DNA from: Rutstroemia sp. NJR-2017a BVV2
Lineage: Eukaryota; Ascomycota; Leotiomycetes; Helotiales; Rutstroemiaceae
DNA: 64,000 nt
Reading direction: 5' to 3'
Assembly (NCBI GenBank): GCA_002946415.1
Contig: NJPS01000067.1
Location: 1,104,166 to 1,168,165, forward strand
Positions within the stretch are counted from its first letter, which is position 1. Each line of letters starts with the position of its first letter. The notes beneath the pieces are model-generated. The model saw only the letters and a program-made list of their open reading frames with translations, was not told the DNA's origin and ran no database searches. Of the stretch, positions 23,118-33,735 are shown piece after piece. The position numbers and the translations under genes are program-made.

Positions 23118-24968
23118 CTAATCATTTCTCGCAGCAGTTACCGAACTACCGATACTTGCAGCTTCAGGGTGCTTCTCCGTAGGCGGTACAAGGCCACGTT
23201 CGATATCTTGCGCCATATTTCTCGCGGAACTGACATCATTGCTATCGTTTTTCGTAGGTGGAATGAACGGCTTGACAAGAATGCTGCGAAGCTTATGCCG
23301 CCAGTTCAGAGTTCCTTTTATTCTTCTTTCTGCTAGGTATACCCATAACCACCATAGCATGATCGTTACGGCTGTCAATGGAACCGACACGGCCGCCAGA
23401 ATCCAAGAATTTGCGAGTAGTGTCATATGGCCACTATCGTTCGTTTGTACAAATTGGGTAGAGAAGAAATTCTATCCTAGTCAGCCAGCTGGTAGATCAT
23501 AAAATGGTAAACTCACAGCAACTATGGTGGTGGGAAGGTAGATGAGGGTTATCACCGTGAGTATCTTAACAGCAGCAGCATCCTTTGTGCTTTTTTCCTG
23601 TGTCTATATAAGCAATATTCGTTGAAGAAAATAAAAATAGTTTCTTACTGTCAACTTATGCATCGAATCGTTCGAATGTTGACTCAAAAATAAAGATAAC
23701 TATTTATGTCAGACGTCAACCTCAACTTCAGCATTAAAAGATGCGTTACACACCAGATTTATGGTCGACTCTGTCCTAGATTTGAGCTCCTTTGCCCGAT
23801 CAACGTTTAGCCTCGCATCCTTTACGTACTCGTCAAATTCTAGGAGAATCATTTCATGGCAAGACCTTTCAGCTTTCGTGAGCGCGACTTCGTTTGTTTT
23901 CAGGAATGTTCGACATTGCACTCTCAGCCCATCAATCGTATCAAGCATAGCAGGCATAATTATCATGAGATCCATCACAAAGTTCTCTATAACCTTCAGT
24001 TCTTGTCGTCGACCATACTTCAGGTCCCAGTCTGGTGGAGGCTTGTCATCTCCGTTAGGTCCGTAACATATTAAGTCGACCGTCTAGTTAAAGATTTAGA
24101 TTCAATGGTACATTGCTGTTGCTTCACATACTTTGGGCTTACCTGTTGCCATAGTCTAGTTTCTATGCTTGCCATATAGTCTTGCCACCCGGCTAGGCTA
24201 TCAGATATTATGATTCTGTGGATGTTCCATGGAGAAATAGAGCTTTTCGACAATGCAGCTTGTTCTAGATGTCGAGCTATCTTGGATTCGGCATTTATGC
24301 TAGGAGCAATGATCAAGAATCTTGACTGAGGGACCACCTGCCGCATCTTCGGGGACATGGTGCTCGACTTAATGCCATGGTAGACTCCTGTCTGGCGAAT
24401 GGACCAAGGATCGGAATTTCCTCGATGATTGAGCTCGACCCGGCGGATAACATACGCAGACTCTGTTTATCATTAATCAAGACATTTCATGTACGTAAAA
24501 AATCGTAACAAGGACTTTACCTTCTAGTATATGGGGCCCAGTACCCAACATAAGATGTGATCTTGTCTTAAACCGAGGAAAGTTTAGTTCATTCTCCCGG
24601 GTTTTTCGGCCAAAAGTAAATACACACTCCCAGAAAGGTGGGAAGATATCGTATAATTTCACAAGCTCTTGAAAATGAGCTAGTTCAATATTCAATCTTG
24701 TCCAAGAACGGTCTTGTCGGACAAAAACCAGCTGGCAAGCGTCTCCCGTTTCACGCAGGTCTTGGAGCTGTGAACCACCGCAGACTTTTTTGTTCCATAC
24801 TAGACGACTCTCCCCTTCACCTTGCCTGAGATGTGAAGATAAAAGCTGACATATATACAGAAACGAGTTTCTGGATGATAAAGGTTGGAACAAGGTTGCG
24901 GCTCTTGTGTTGATCCTCAATTGGAGTCTCTCCAGGTCATCAAGTTGTAAACTTGCGTCCATGTCCAT
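23118..24968 (-). CDS. CorA-like transporter-domain membrane protein (fungal type)
   Basis: Six exons (24968-24521, 24462-24143, 24083-23754, 23699-23649, 23597-23517, 23471-23118) give 527 aa with every phase consistent. The N-terminal soluble part contains VFVRQDRSWTRLNI and FPPFWECVFTFGRKTRENEL. A long helical stretch (TFLKTNEVALTKAERSCHEM, DARLNVDRAKELKSRTEST) leads to two membrane segments: KILTVITLIYLPTTIVA and ILAAVSVPLTAVTIMLWWLWVYL. This two-helix C-terminal hairpin after a coiled funnel is the CorA/Alr plan. The classical GMN signature after TM1 is absent (NFFSTQFVQ instead), as in many fungal-specific relatives, so Mg2+ transport is not assured. Introns 3 to 5 are short (54, 51 and 45 nt). 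A fragment of a second copy lies at about 28.4-28.6 kb. Confidence 0.85.
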
Positions 24969-25527
24969 TTTGAATTTTGTTTGTCTTCAATATCGCATGC
25001 CAAACGCAAACAGTCCGAAGCTTCTAGGCGTAGGATGGCCCCATATACATCGCGGAAAATGGCGAGTCTGTCGTCGGCGTTTTGAATTCAGCCGCTGCAC
25101 TGCCTTGTGTACCTTAGCATCTTGCATATTTGTTGTCACACAAGACGGGCACCATTATCATGCTTCCCAAACGCGGGCGCTGATATCTCAAGTTCTGCCT
25201 CCTGTGCTGCGGTAATCATCTTCAGAATCTATGTTCCTTTCACAAGATCAGTATCGTGTCTAGGCAAAATAATGATTGCATGTGCGACTACTGTACTTCT
25301 AGAATAATTGCGCGCCCGATCAGCCCACCTGAAAATGCCTCATCAAATAAACTCCTCTCCGGTTGTATCCTAATGTTACACTCCTGCCAAACTCCTGAAA
25401 TTCTGCAAACACTGAGCTATCGCTCACTCGCTGAGGTACTACAACCCTTGCAATCATTCATCTAAAATTCTTCCTGTTACAGGGTTTCTCATTACAGCTA
25501 ATAGCTCTCCGAAAGTACTTCAAAAGT
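24969..25527. other. spacer between CorA-like gene and small gene, part of duplicated block
   Basis: The 5' flank of the CorA-like gene is recognisably repeated near 28.62-28.70 kb (for example the GCATGCGATATTGAAGACAA region), so the promoter was duplicated with the gene. Relative to the other copy, about 400 bp extra is present here. No gene is seen. Confidence 0.5.
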
Positions 25528-25858
25528 CTAGGTAATCCGCTGCCTAACCCCTCGACAATTTTGTATTTGTTCCTACGTATAATCAGTTTTGGTCTATATA
25601 GCTATCGCGTTCGTCCTACTTCGGTGAGCCTTTCCACATTCTCTGTGTTGAATGGATATATTTTGTACCGATTTAAGCGTAGCTGCCATATAGATAATCA
25701 GTAAAGTCGTCCGCGGAGAGTGTACAAGAACCTACCTCAACCTTAAAATTGTTTTGTCCGTCTTTAGTTCCATAGATGTCCTTAAGCAAGTCCATGAGCC
25801 GGCGTTGATCCACGTATCCTCCATCTATGATTTGAGGAGTTGCGGAAATGGAAGACAT
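25528..25858 (-). CDS. uncharacterised small protein, copy A of a duplicated pair (76 aa)
   Basis: Three exons (25858-25736, 25682-25620, 25572-25528). The protein reads MSSISATPQIIDGGYVDQRR, then KDIYGTKDGQNNFKVE, then LRLNRYKIYPFN ... RLTE, then EQIQNC and a short basic tail. I know no function for this family; the LRxNxYKIYP strand and acidic YGTKDG turn look like a small folded domain. Splice sites were chosen because both copies keep the same exon boundaries and junction residues (VE|LR and LTE|EQI). The second donor GTAGGA is weak here but is GTAAGC in the paralogue. No signal peptide or membrane segment. It lies behind the CorA-like gene on the same strand, as does the other copy relative to its CorA fragment. 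Confidence 0.6.
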
Positions 25859-28424
25859 TTCGACTACGAGAGTGATTTTTGAATTCGCAATATAGCTTCC
25901 AGCAGTTTTGAAAAGAGTTATGACGATAAATTGGCAGAAGTGGGAGACACTACCATAACTATATTTAATACGTGGTCCTGGTGTGACATACTATTCTCTG
26001 CCATTGGACGCCCGGACACCCCAGGGCGCATGCATGATAAGTTACATGAGATGCCACCCATCGCAATTTTATCCAATCATTGCCCGTGAAATCATAGCCC
26101 TTGAAATCAAACTTCTCAAGTTGTCACAAGGCAGACTTCGGACTTTTGTGTCACGCTCTGAGAAACACCACGCCTCAGCTTGTGCTCTGTGGAGTCTCGC
26201 ACGATTCGAGTTCTGCCTAGATCACCTGTTAGGTATCATATCATGAGTTAATGATTGACGACAAACATCAGTGAGTTGAACAGGTACTGTAAGAACAATC
26301 TGTCCATTCCTAATCTGATGTAGTGCCAGTCAGCTTCGTTTTCTATGAACTATGAATACCCGCGAATGGAGACGAACGAACCGTGATGATGCACTTTACG
26401 CCAGAGAATCTTTTCTCCAAGAACGTCTTGAGCTTCTCCGTATCCAAATATCTCCCCGTTAAGGGTTGAGTAATCATATTCTCCTTCTAAGACTACGTGG
26501 TCTTATAATCAGGGATTCAGGGTTGGCGTAAAGTTTGTCAGAAGGAGTTGGGGGGGGGGGAGATTATTGTCGGTTTGGGCTTGATGGATGACTATCAGGG
26601 CAGATCTGGAGTGTGCCTTATATGTTGGTCATATTGCGGCTCTGTTGTGTTTGTTTCTTCCAAAAAGTGAGGCTGCGAATGAGTACACAGTGTGTTGATC
26701 CGCGCAACCAGGTACCACTACATGATTGCTGTCGTTGACCGATTTCATCAGGCTGTGAGCCTGTGAAAGAGCCTCAAATAGTGAAAACAGCTTCACTTAC
26801 GGGGTGCGCTTTTCATCCTTACACTTTTTAAAATCATGCAAAAATCCTGAACTGATGGTTGCATCAATTTCTGCTGGCAATAGAATACCTTGCAATTGCA
26901 GGAGCCTTGTAGTGCATCTGGATTTGCGCCCCTTTCTCTATTTGGTTATCTCGGCTCCCAATTGCCGTCATACCGCATCGTCTCAGCATTATTATTCGTT
27001 CCTTGACGGTTACACAACATTTATTAACACGCCTCCACTTCATTGCTTTCGTTGCATGCCGAATATGCAGGTTGATACAGCCATCGCCATAGAAGTATGT
27101 TTACGTCTGTCATGAAAAGTCAGTTCTCGGCGCCGGTGGCTACCATTCCTGGATGCCATTAGGAGTCTCGGGTTGTAAAATTTTATGCTCAAATTATCTG
27201 CTCGTGTAGCTGATGATTCCTGAGAGCTTCGTTACACAGTATTATTTCACCCTTACCCACGCCCTTTCTTGGTTTCACTTGCCGCCTGACCTACTATAGA
27301 ACCCCTCTGCGGCTATGGGAGCGAACATGATGTCTCGAGCCAATGAGCCATTGGCCTAAGTCAGCTGATGGATATTCCTTCGTGTGAGATGCGGAACTCT
27401 GAAGATTAGAGAATAACATCCTCAATATCCGTCGTCACTTTCATCTTATGAGTCTTCACGCTTGGGGAGCAATAAAAGTGCAACAGATTCCAAAAGACCA
27501 GCGATATTGTTAAGTATTCTTTTAAACGAGGAAGGCTCCTTCGGAATCCTCGTTAGGATCCAAAGTACAAATTGGGCATAGTGTTTAGTTATTTGTCATT
27601 TTGATTATTCTTTCGGGTTTCCGAATACCGAGCAAGTGCCTCAAAATTTACGTATCGTCTACAGGCGTGACACGTTTGTTGGTGATGAATATCAACTGAT
27701 CGGCTGTCTTCATATCACTAGGCTTGCTTTCCCGGTGTCCTCCTTTGTTTCTACTACTACCTTTAGGATATTTGATTGGTTCTTTGGGTCATCACCAGAC
27801 CAAAGTATGCCGGTGTTTTGTGTGCTGCAGCCATTGTTCTACACCACGAAAGCATGATTCTGGTTGTTCACATGCTTCGAAAAGGCAGATGTAATGGTAT
27901 GAAGCAGCCAGCCATATAGACCACAATTGTCACTCTCTCAGGAGTGGTGTCACTTTTGGGCTCACAAATGGACTATGCCCCTGAGAGTGTGTCGCCTGGA
28001 AGGCAGTTATCCCATACCTACAGTCATAATCGGCCATCACTGAGACCTAGGTTTCTTTCCTGAGTCCGGACGGCAGCGATAGCTTGGACAATAGGGCGAC
28101 CTGACTTCTTGCCCATTTCGGGCTTCCCGCGGTGGAGGCACATCCAGACGTGACCTTCTAGCTATTGAAACTTCAACATTCATTCTTATGCTTCGCATAA
28201 GACCGAAAGTACGGCTGGAATGGGCTATGTCGTCAAGATCGAGTCGCCGGCTGAGATTGCTACTTGGGGCTGGCAGGCTGCTCTCTAACTTGACTCCAAG
28301 TCTTTCGTTTCGCCATCGAATAATGCCAGGAGCCTCCAACACAAATTTCCAACTTCGAAGACGAATTGCGGTGGCTAGTCCTCCATAGCGAGAAAAAACG
28401 TGGTACTGCCGAAGAGCCATAAAC
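25859..28424. other. gene-poor accessory DNA, no supported gene
   Basis: The first about 120 bp are the promoter of small gene A and match the flank of copy B. The remainder holds an 11-G run (26550-26560), a 20-bp word CAGCATTATTATTCGTTCCT (26984-27003) found again at about 29494, and a short inverted repeat near 27930-27985. Frames in between are short and motif-free. This looks like decayed or rapidly evolving sequence. Confidence 0.45.
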
Positions 28425-28620
28425 CTTTTTATTCTGTACTAGACGATCCTCTCCTTCACCGTCCGTGCCTGAACTTTGAAGACAAAAACCAACACTTTGC
28501 GGAAACGGTTGCTGGAATCTCAGATGATGAAGGCTGAAATAAGGTCGCAAATTTTGTATGTGATCTTCAACTGGAGCCTCCAGCCTGAGGTCATCGAGTC
28601 ATAAACTTCCGTCCCTATTC
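28425..28620 (-). pseudogene. 5' fragment of a CorA-like gene (duplicate of 24.78-24.97 kb)
   Basis: On the minus strand this segment aligns by eye with exon 1 of the intact CorA-like gene. The shared order is GACG.AAGTTTA..ACT.GATGACCT, then a GCGACC/GCAACC block, then GGTGAAGG(A/G)GAG, then CGTCTAGTA, encoding a variant of SRLVWNKKVCGG (DRLVQNKKVYGS here). The ATG is lost (ATAGGGAC in place of ATGGAC), frames are broken by small indels, and similarity stops at about 28.42 kb. No transmembrane part follows, so this is a dead fragment. Confidence 0.7.
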
Positions 28621-28764
28621 AATGTAAAATTTGTCCTTCATTATCCCACGCTAAATGCAAATAATCCACAGCTCCTACCAGAACTCTCCATGCTACAGCT
28701 TTACTCCATACAACTGTAGGTGCTGCAACCATGCTTCCAGAATCTACCTAACCGCCCGCCTTCT

Positions 28765-29096
28765 AAGTTCTCACTCGACATTCTTCTATCTGCTCCTAAG
28801 TATAATCAGATTTTGTCTATATAGTCACTAGTAACGTGTTGTGCTTACTTCTGTGAGCTTCGTCGTACTCTCCGGCGTATCCAGTGGATAAATCTTGTAC
28901 TTGTTCGATCGTAGCTAATATATAGAGAAGCAGTAAACTGTCTAATAAGAATATTCAACAGAGCAATACCCACTTCAACTTTGAAGTTATTTTTGCCGTC
29001 CTTGGTTCCATAGACCTCGTTAAGCAAACACATCAGTCGGACCTGATCTATGTATGCCCCATCGATGATCTGAGGAGGTGCGAAGTTGGAGGACAT
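28765..29096 (-). CDS. uncharacterised small protein, copy B of the duplicated pair (73 aa)
   Basis: Three exons (29096-28974, 28914-28849, 28797-28765) mirror copy A exactly in exon 1 length (123 nt) and junctions. The protein reads MSSNFAPPQIIDGAYIDQVR, then NEVYGTKDGKNNFKVE, then LRSNKYKIYPLD ... KLTE, then EQIEECRVRT and a stop. Between the copies the core words PQIIDG, YGTKDG, NNFKVE, YKIYP and LTEEQI are conserved while linkers vary, suggesting selection on the protein. The open frame also extends 30 codons upstream of this ATG, but only the MSS start is shared with copy A. Function unknown. Confidence 0.6.
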
Positions 29097-30031
29097 AGTG
29101 ATAATTGTAATAAGCAGCAAAGTGATTTCGGAGATTCTGGATACTGTTCTTGCGATTCTTGAAAACAGTGACGATGATTGTGCCATAAAATATGAGGAAG
29201 ATGCGCTTCCATAACTACGTTAAATACTCAGTCCCGGCTATGCAATGGCGAATAAAGCGGTAGGAATCTGATTCACTTGACTACAAGCTTGAAAGAGAAT
29301 CACCTGTACAGTATAGGCCAAGAGAAAGTATTCAGAGAAGATTAGTTAGATTCAGACAGCACAGAAATGTAGCGTATATAATGACCACTTCTGCTTGTTA
29401 ATTTAGAAGAGTCACAAACAGCCTAACCAAGCATTGAATCACCTATACTAAGTGAATCTGGTGCGATGGTTGAGAAGTCAACCAACCCACAGTCAGCATT
29501 ATTATTCGTTCCTCTATTCACTCGCGGATTTCACAAGCATAGATTCACATAACCGTACTTCATATCTAGGCTACGAACCTATCATATCTGGGGCTATTGC
29601 TCTAGGGCTGCTGATGAACAGTCCTTCCCATGAGAACCTGAGGTGTGCAGATGACTCATGCTCCCTCGTTAAACAGACTATCTTCAGGGCGCTTGCGGCA
29701 GTTCAGTGACTGCTCTGCCTCTGGCAAGTCTTGGACGTTCATAGTGAGATATTTCACGCTCCTCGCAAACTGAAGCCCTCTCACGCACTCTAATCACTTG
29801 AAAATTGAACTATGATTCAAACAATCTGACTCCAGGCATTTTACAGTAGAACAAAATTGCATACGGCACTTGCCTTGTCTCTTCTGCACTGCAAAATGCT
29901 AAGTAGACCATGAAAGAGGTGAATATGATGTAGAAATAATATCTTGAAATGTTTGGCGCAACGAAATAACTCGAGGACGAAGTCTAGAGAAAAATGTGTC
30001 GATTTCTGGTGTGATTACATTACGCCACCTT
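29097..30031. other. intergenic, no supported gene
   Basis: The first about 140 bp repeat the promoter flank of small gene A. The rest contains the second copy of CAGCATTATTATTCGTTCCT and short ORFs only. Confidence 0.45.
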
Positions 30032-30882
30032 TCAATAAGAATCGATGATATCAGCCTCCGAATTCCTCCCTCTCATAAACTCCTCAAACTCCCTATCTAA
30101 ACACAGGTTAGTACATCATCCTAGCTATACCCTCTCACACCACGACCGAAAAGAAAGAAGCAGACGGCATGCAACGAAAAACACCTACAAGTAATTTTAT
30201 CCTCTGCATCCACCGACTTCATAATCCCATCAACCTCCACATCACTAATCGTCTCTCCCAGATTCGCAACCACTTGTCTCAACTGCGCCGCCGTAATCGA
30301 TCCATTTAGCGAATGATCGAACTCTTTCCACGCCGCTTTCCACTCTTCTTCTGGATCGGCCAGCTCGCTCGCTACAGGAATAGGGGCAGCTTCAGGATTC
30401 GAGATGGGCTTTGGCTCCGAGGCAGCGGGCTCAGTTGCCGCAGGAACTGGTGCTGGTGCAGTTTCCTGCTTGGGCTCTCTCGCTCTACCAGTCATCATCG
30501 CGATGAATTCTGAATCAAAGACGTAAGTATGGCTGGGAATCTTAGCAAATAAGATGGGAGAAGCTCCTACCATCGAAATTGATAGTTCCGTCGCCGTCGA
30601 GATCAACTTCCTTTATGATGTGCGCTAATTCTTCATCACTTGGATTTTGACCAGATTGCTTCATCACACGGCCGAACTCCTCGACGGTGATGTTTCCGCC
30701 TTTATCTGTGTCCTGGTTGAGTGTTAGGAGCGGTTTCTACGTACACCATACATAGAAGGGGAAGCTTACGTATGCATCAAAAGCTTCTTTAAGAATGGCA
30801 ATCTCTTCGTTTGACAGTGGTTTGCTCTATCAACCAGGTTAGCTCTCATCGACGAGACAGATAACCTGAGTCTCTGTACCAT
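30032..30882 (-). CDS. calmodulin-like EF-hand protein with long linker between lobes
   Basis: Five exons (30882-30880, 30826-30770, 30712-30571, 30509-30189, 30096-30032) give 195 aa; exon 1 is the ATG alone, followed by a 53-nt intron. The N-lobe is calmodulin-like: SKPLSNEEIAILKEAF, EF1 loop DTDKGGNITVEE, EF2 loop DLDGDGTINFDE then FIAMM. About 50 residues rich in Ala, Pro and Glu follow (QETAPAPVPAATEPAASEPK). The C-lobe keeps helices (WKAAWKEFDHSLNGSITAAQ, LGETISDVEVDGIMKSVDAE) but its two loops lack key acidic ligands. Ca2+ binding is therefore expected only in the N-lobe. It is not canonical calmodulin (149 aa); a regulatory light-chain-like or Cdc31-like adaptor is possible. Confidence 0.82.
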
Positions 30883-31518
30883 GATTACTAATAAATTGCG
30901 TGGACGCGAAATGGCTTGTATATTCAGAAGTATGAGAGTAATTATTGTTGATGGAGCTGGGAGTTGACAGCATTTAAAGTGGGATGGATAATGGCCCCAC
31001 TCAACTCAACGACCCTTGTGCAGATCACACAATCTTCATCTGCGTGGTATGATCTACGACCTCGCGTTCCATCCTCAAATCCAAAACGTAAGGAACTATG
31101 TTTGGAAATAAGTTATCGGTTTTCACTATCTCTTACGGTTTGAGGCTACTCGACGTTCTGACTCTTGAGGCACGTGGACGTCTCATCACATCACTGGCAA
31201 GGCATGTCTAGAGTGGAGGCGGCGAAGGACGCGGAGGCCCAGAGACTTTAGATAATCTTGCAAGCTTGAGCTTTAAGTTGAAGCAGATCATCCTTGGGAA
31301 TTATAACAGAGAGCGATGTGTGGCTTTTTGTTACTGCCGTCGATGAGGTTGGAACACGTGAATAAATGCCAAGCAATATTTTACCCCGCGTTCCCCCGTC
31401 ACTCACATTTCTGGCAACGACAAAATACATCAGCGCAGAGAATCGATAGAAGATGTAAAATTGAACAAATCATATTGCTTTTATTCATTGCACTCATCCA
31501 TCATCAATCCGTGAATAT
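30883..31518. other. intergenic, no supported gene
   Basis: 636 bp containing the promoter of the calmodulin-like gene and the 3' UTR of the PrpD gene. Nothing else is supported. Confidence 0.5.
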
Positions 31519-33283
31519 TTACACAAATTTGCTGTCCTTGCTGACATACAAGTCAACGTACTTATCCACTGCCATCTCTTCAAGTCTCTTGGCATCATTT
31601 CCTAGGTCAACCAATTCCTTAACCTTACTCTCGTGGAAATGTGGTTCCAAGTGTCTCTTGTACTTGGCCAGAATCTCTGGCTTGGCCTCCTCCCTTCGTA
31701 GTCTGTGACCCAATGGAGCTTGGACAACGACCTCCTCCAGAATAGTTCCATCATTCAACTTGACAGTCAACGCGTTAGGAATGGTTCGCATATCCTCGTT
31801 GTGATAATCCTTAGTGAATTGGGGATCTTCCACACAAGCAATCTTTTGTCGGAGTGACTCAACCAAAGGAGAAGTAGCAGCTTCTCCACCGTCAGTATAA
31901 TCGGTAGCTTCGAGACGTCCAAAGACGAGCATGACAGCACACATGTATTGAATGCAGTGGTCACGATCCGCAAAGTTGTCCATAGGCTTGAATTGTTTGT
32001 CGATAATACGAACACATGCTTCGTGGGTTCTGCAGGTGATTTCCACAATGTCCTCAGCAGATTTGCCTCTATCTAGCAACTGTTGTCGGATACGTTTCGA
32101 GGCTTCAATGGCAGTTTGGGAGTGGAATTCAGCTGTATGACGTTAGATATTTCCTTTTGCATGGAATGGATATAGAGTGTGGCTTACCTGGATACGAAAC
32201 CTTGAACAAGACATTTTCCATAACGTAACTACCGTATGGTCTCTGGAACTCGAACTTTTTGCCCTTGAATAGAACATCATAGAAACCCCAGACTGGCGCC
32301 GACAGAACTGTAGGTACACCAGGCTCACCCTTCATGACCTTCAGTACCAAGTTCACAGCACGTTGACAAGCATCTCCTGCGGCCCATGATTTCCTGGACA
32401 TGGTATTTGGAGAGTGTCTGTATGTTCTCAAACTCTGTCCATCAACCCAAGCTTGTGAAACTGCATCTGCCGTTTGCTTCTCGCTCAAGCCTAGCATCTT
32501 CGAAACCACAGCGGCACTGGCAACCTTGACAAGCACAACGTGGTCAAGACCAACCTTGTTGTACGAGTTCAACAATGCCAAACAACCTTGAATCTCGTGT
32601 GCCTTGATCATAGCTTCCAGGACTTCCTTCATTGTTATAATCTTGCCGTTGCCAAGATTGTTCTTAGCTCTGTTTGTTCGAGAAATCCAGTCTGCCACGG
32701 CAAGAATTGCGCCCAAATTATCGGAAGGATGACCCCATTCTGCAGCTAGCCAACAATCATTGTAATCGAGCCATCGGATCATTGCACCGATGTTGAAGGC
32801 ACCGTTGACGGGATCCAGTTGGAATGGGGTACCGGGGACTTTTGTACCATTTGGAACAGTAGTGCCTTCAACAATTGGACCAAGTAACTTCGTACATTCT
32901 TTGAATCGTAGTGCTTCGAGGCCACATCCTAAGGTGTCGAGGAGAACGAATCGAGCTGTGTCGAACTATCAATGTCAGATTAGCGGGGTCATCAAAATTC
33001 TATCCTCTGAGCTCACAGCAAGGTCCGAGTTTATGGGCGTGTTGTGAACATAGCTCGCAATATCCTTAATCTCTGGATCGTATTCTCGAGCTTGAGGTGG
33101 CGGCGGGGCTCCAGATTGTAGAGGGGACATCGTGGAGAATTGTTTGAAAGATTGTGTTCTTGTTGAAGCTCTGAAGTTTGCTCGGCTTGTCAATGAAAGT
33201 GGGACTCGCAGAGTCCGCGATTGGAGGGCTGGTAGACGTATGTTTTTTGAAGCTGTGCGAACACCACGATTGATGGCCGACAT
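31519..33283 (-). CDS. 2-methylcitrate dehydratase (PrpD family), mitochondrial
   Basis: Three exons (33283-33017, 32965-32188, 32132-31519) give 552 aa. The enzyme dehydrates 2-methylcitrate in the methylcitrate cycle that clears propionyl-CoA. Residues 1-55 are Arg/Ser-rich and lack acids ([20 protein letters not shown]), a typical mitochondrial presequence. The PrpD body is clear: [79 protein letters not shown], and near the end [18 protein letters not shown]. Length and order match fungal homologues. Introns are 51 and 55 nt. The open frame extends four codons upstream, but the first ATG is at 33283. Confidence 0.95.
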
Positions 33284-33735
33284 GGTAACAATCAATCAGA
33301 GAATAGGGAATAGACAACAAAAATTGTCTACTCAGGAGGAAAGAGTTTACGATGTGGAAGATAATTGTTGACGATTCCTGGGCTCAATCTAAGTTCCCAC
33401 CTTCCCCAGAATTTACTGGCGGCCCCTCCTCGTGCCTCGGTTAACAGCGGGCAAAGCCTAGGATCGGAGCCACAGGAAAATAATTGTGCAGTGAAGAAGT
33501 TGACCGCACAAAATTTATACATAAAAGGAGCCATGTAATGGAGCCGATCATCTATCAATCAAGTTTGCCACAGAGCTATGTGTAAAAGGCAGGATTGCTA
33601 TGTGACTGCTTAGAAAACACGAGAGCTACAAATACATAGTAGTCTACATTGGCATACTGTGCAAGCTGTGCAGCCCAAAACAAACTTACATGGTTATCAG
33701 GTCACTCGTCGACGGAATACCCCCTTTCCATTGTA
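33284..33735. other. intergenic, no supported gene
   Basis: 452 bp between the PrpD start and the SET gene stop. It includes the PrpD promoter; no other feature is seen. Confidence 0.45.

Noticed and set aside
26804..27115. Plus-strand frame sharing QHYYSFL-like words with one at 29452
   Set aside because: The shared part is only a 20-bp word (CAGCATTATTATTCGTTCCT); flanks differ, so no gene family is supported.
28037..28420. 127-codon minus-strand frame next to the CorA fragment
   Set aside because: Sequence similarity to the intact CorA-like gene stops at about 28.42 kb, and this frame shows no homology that I can recognise.
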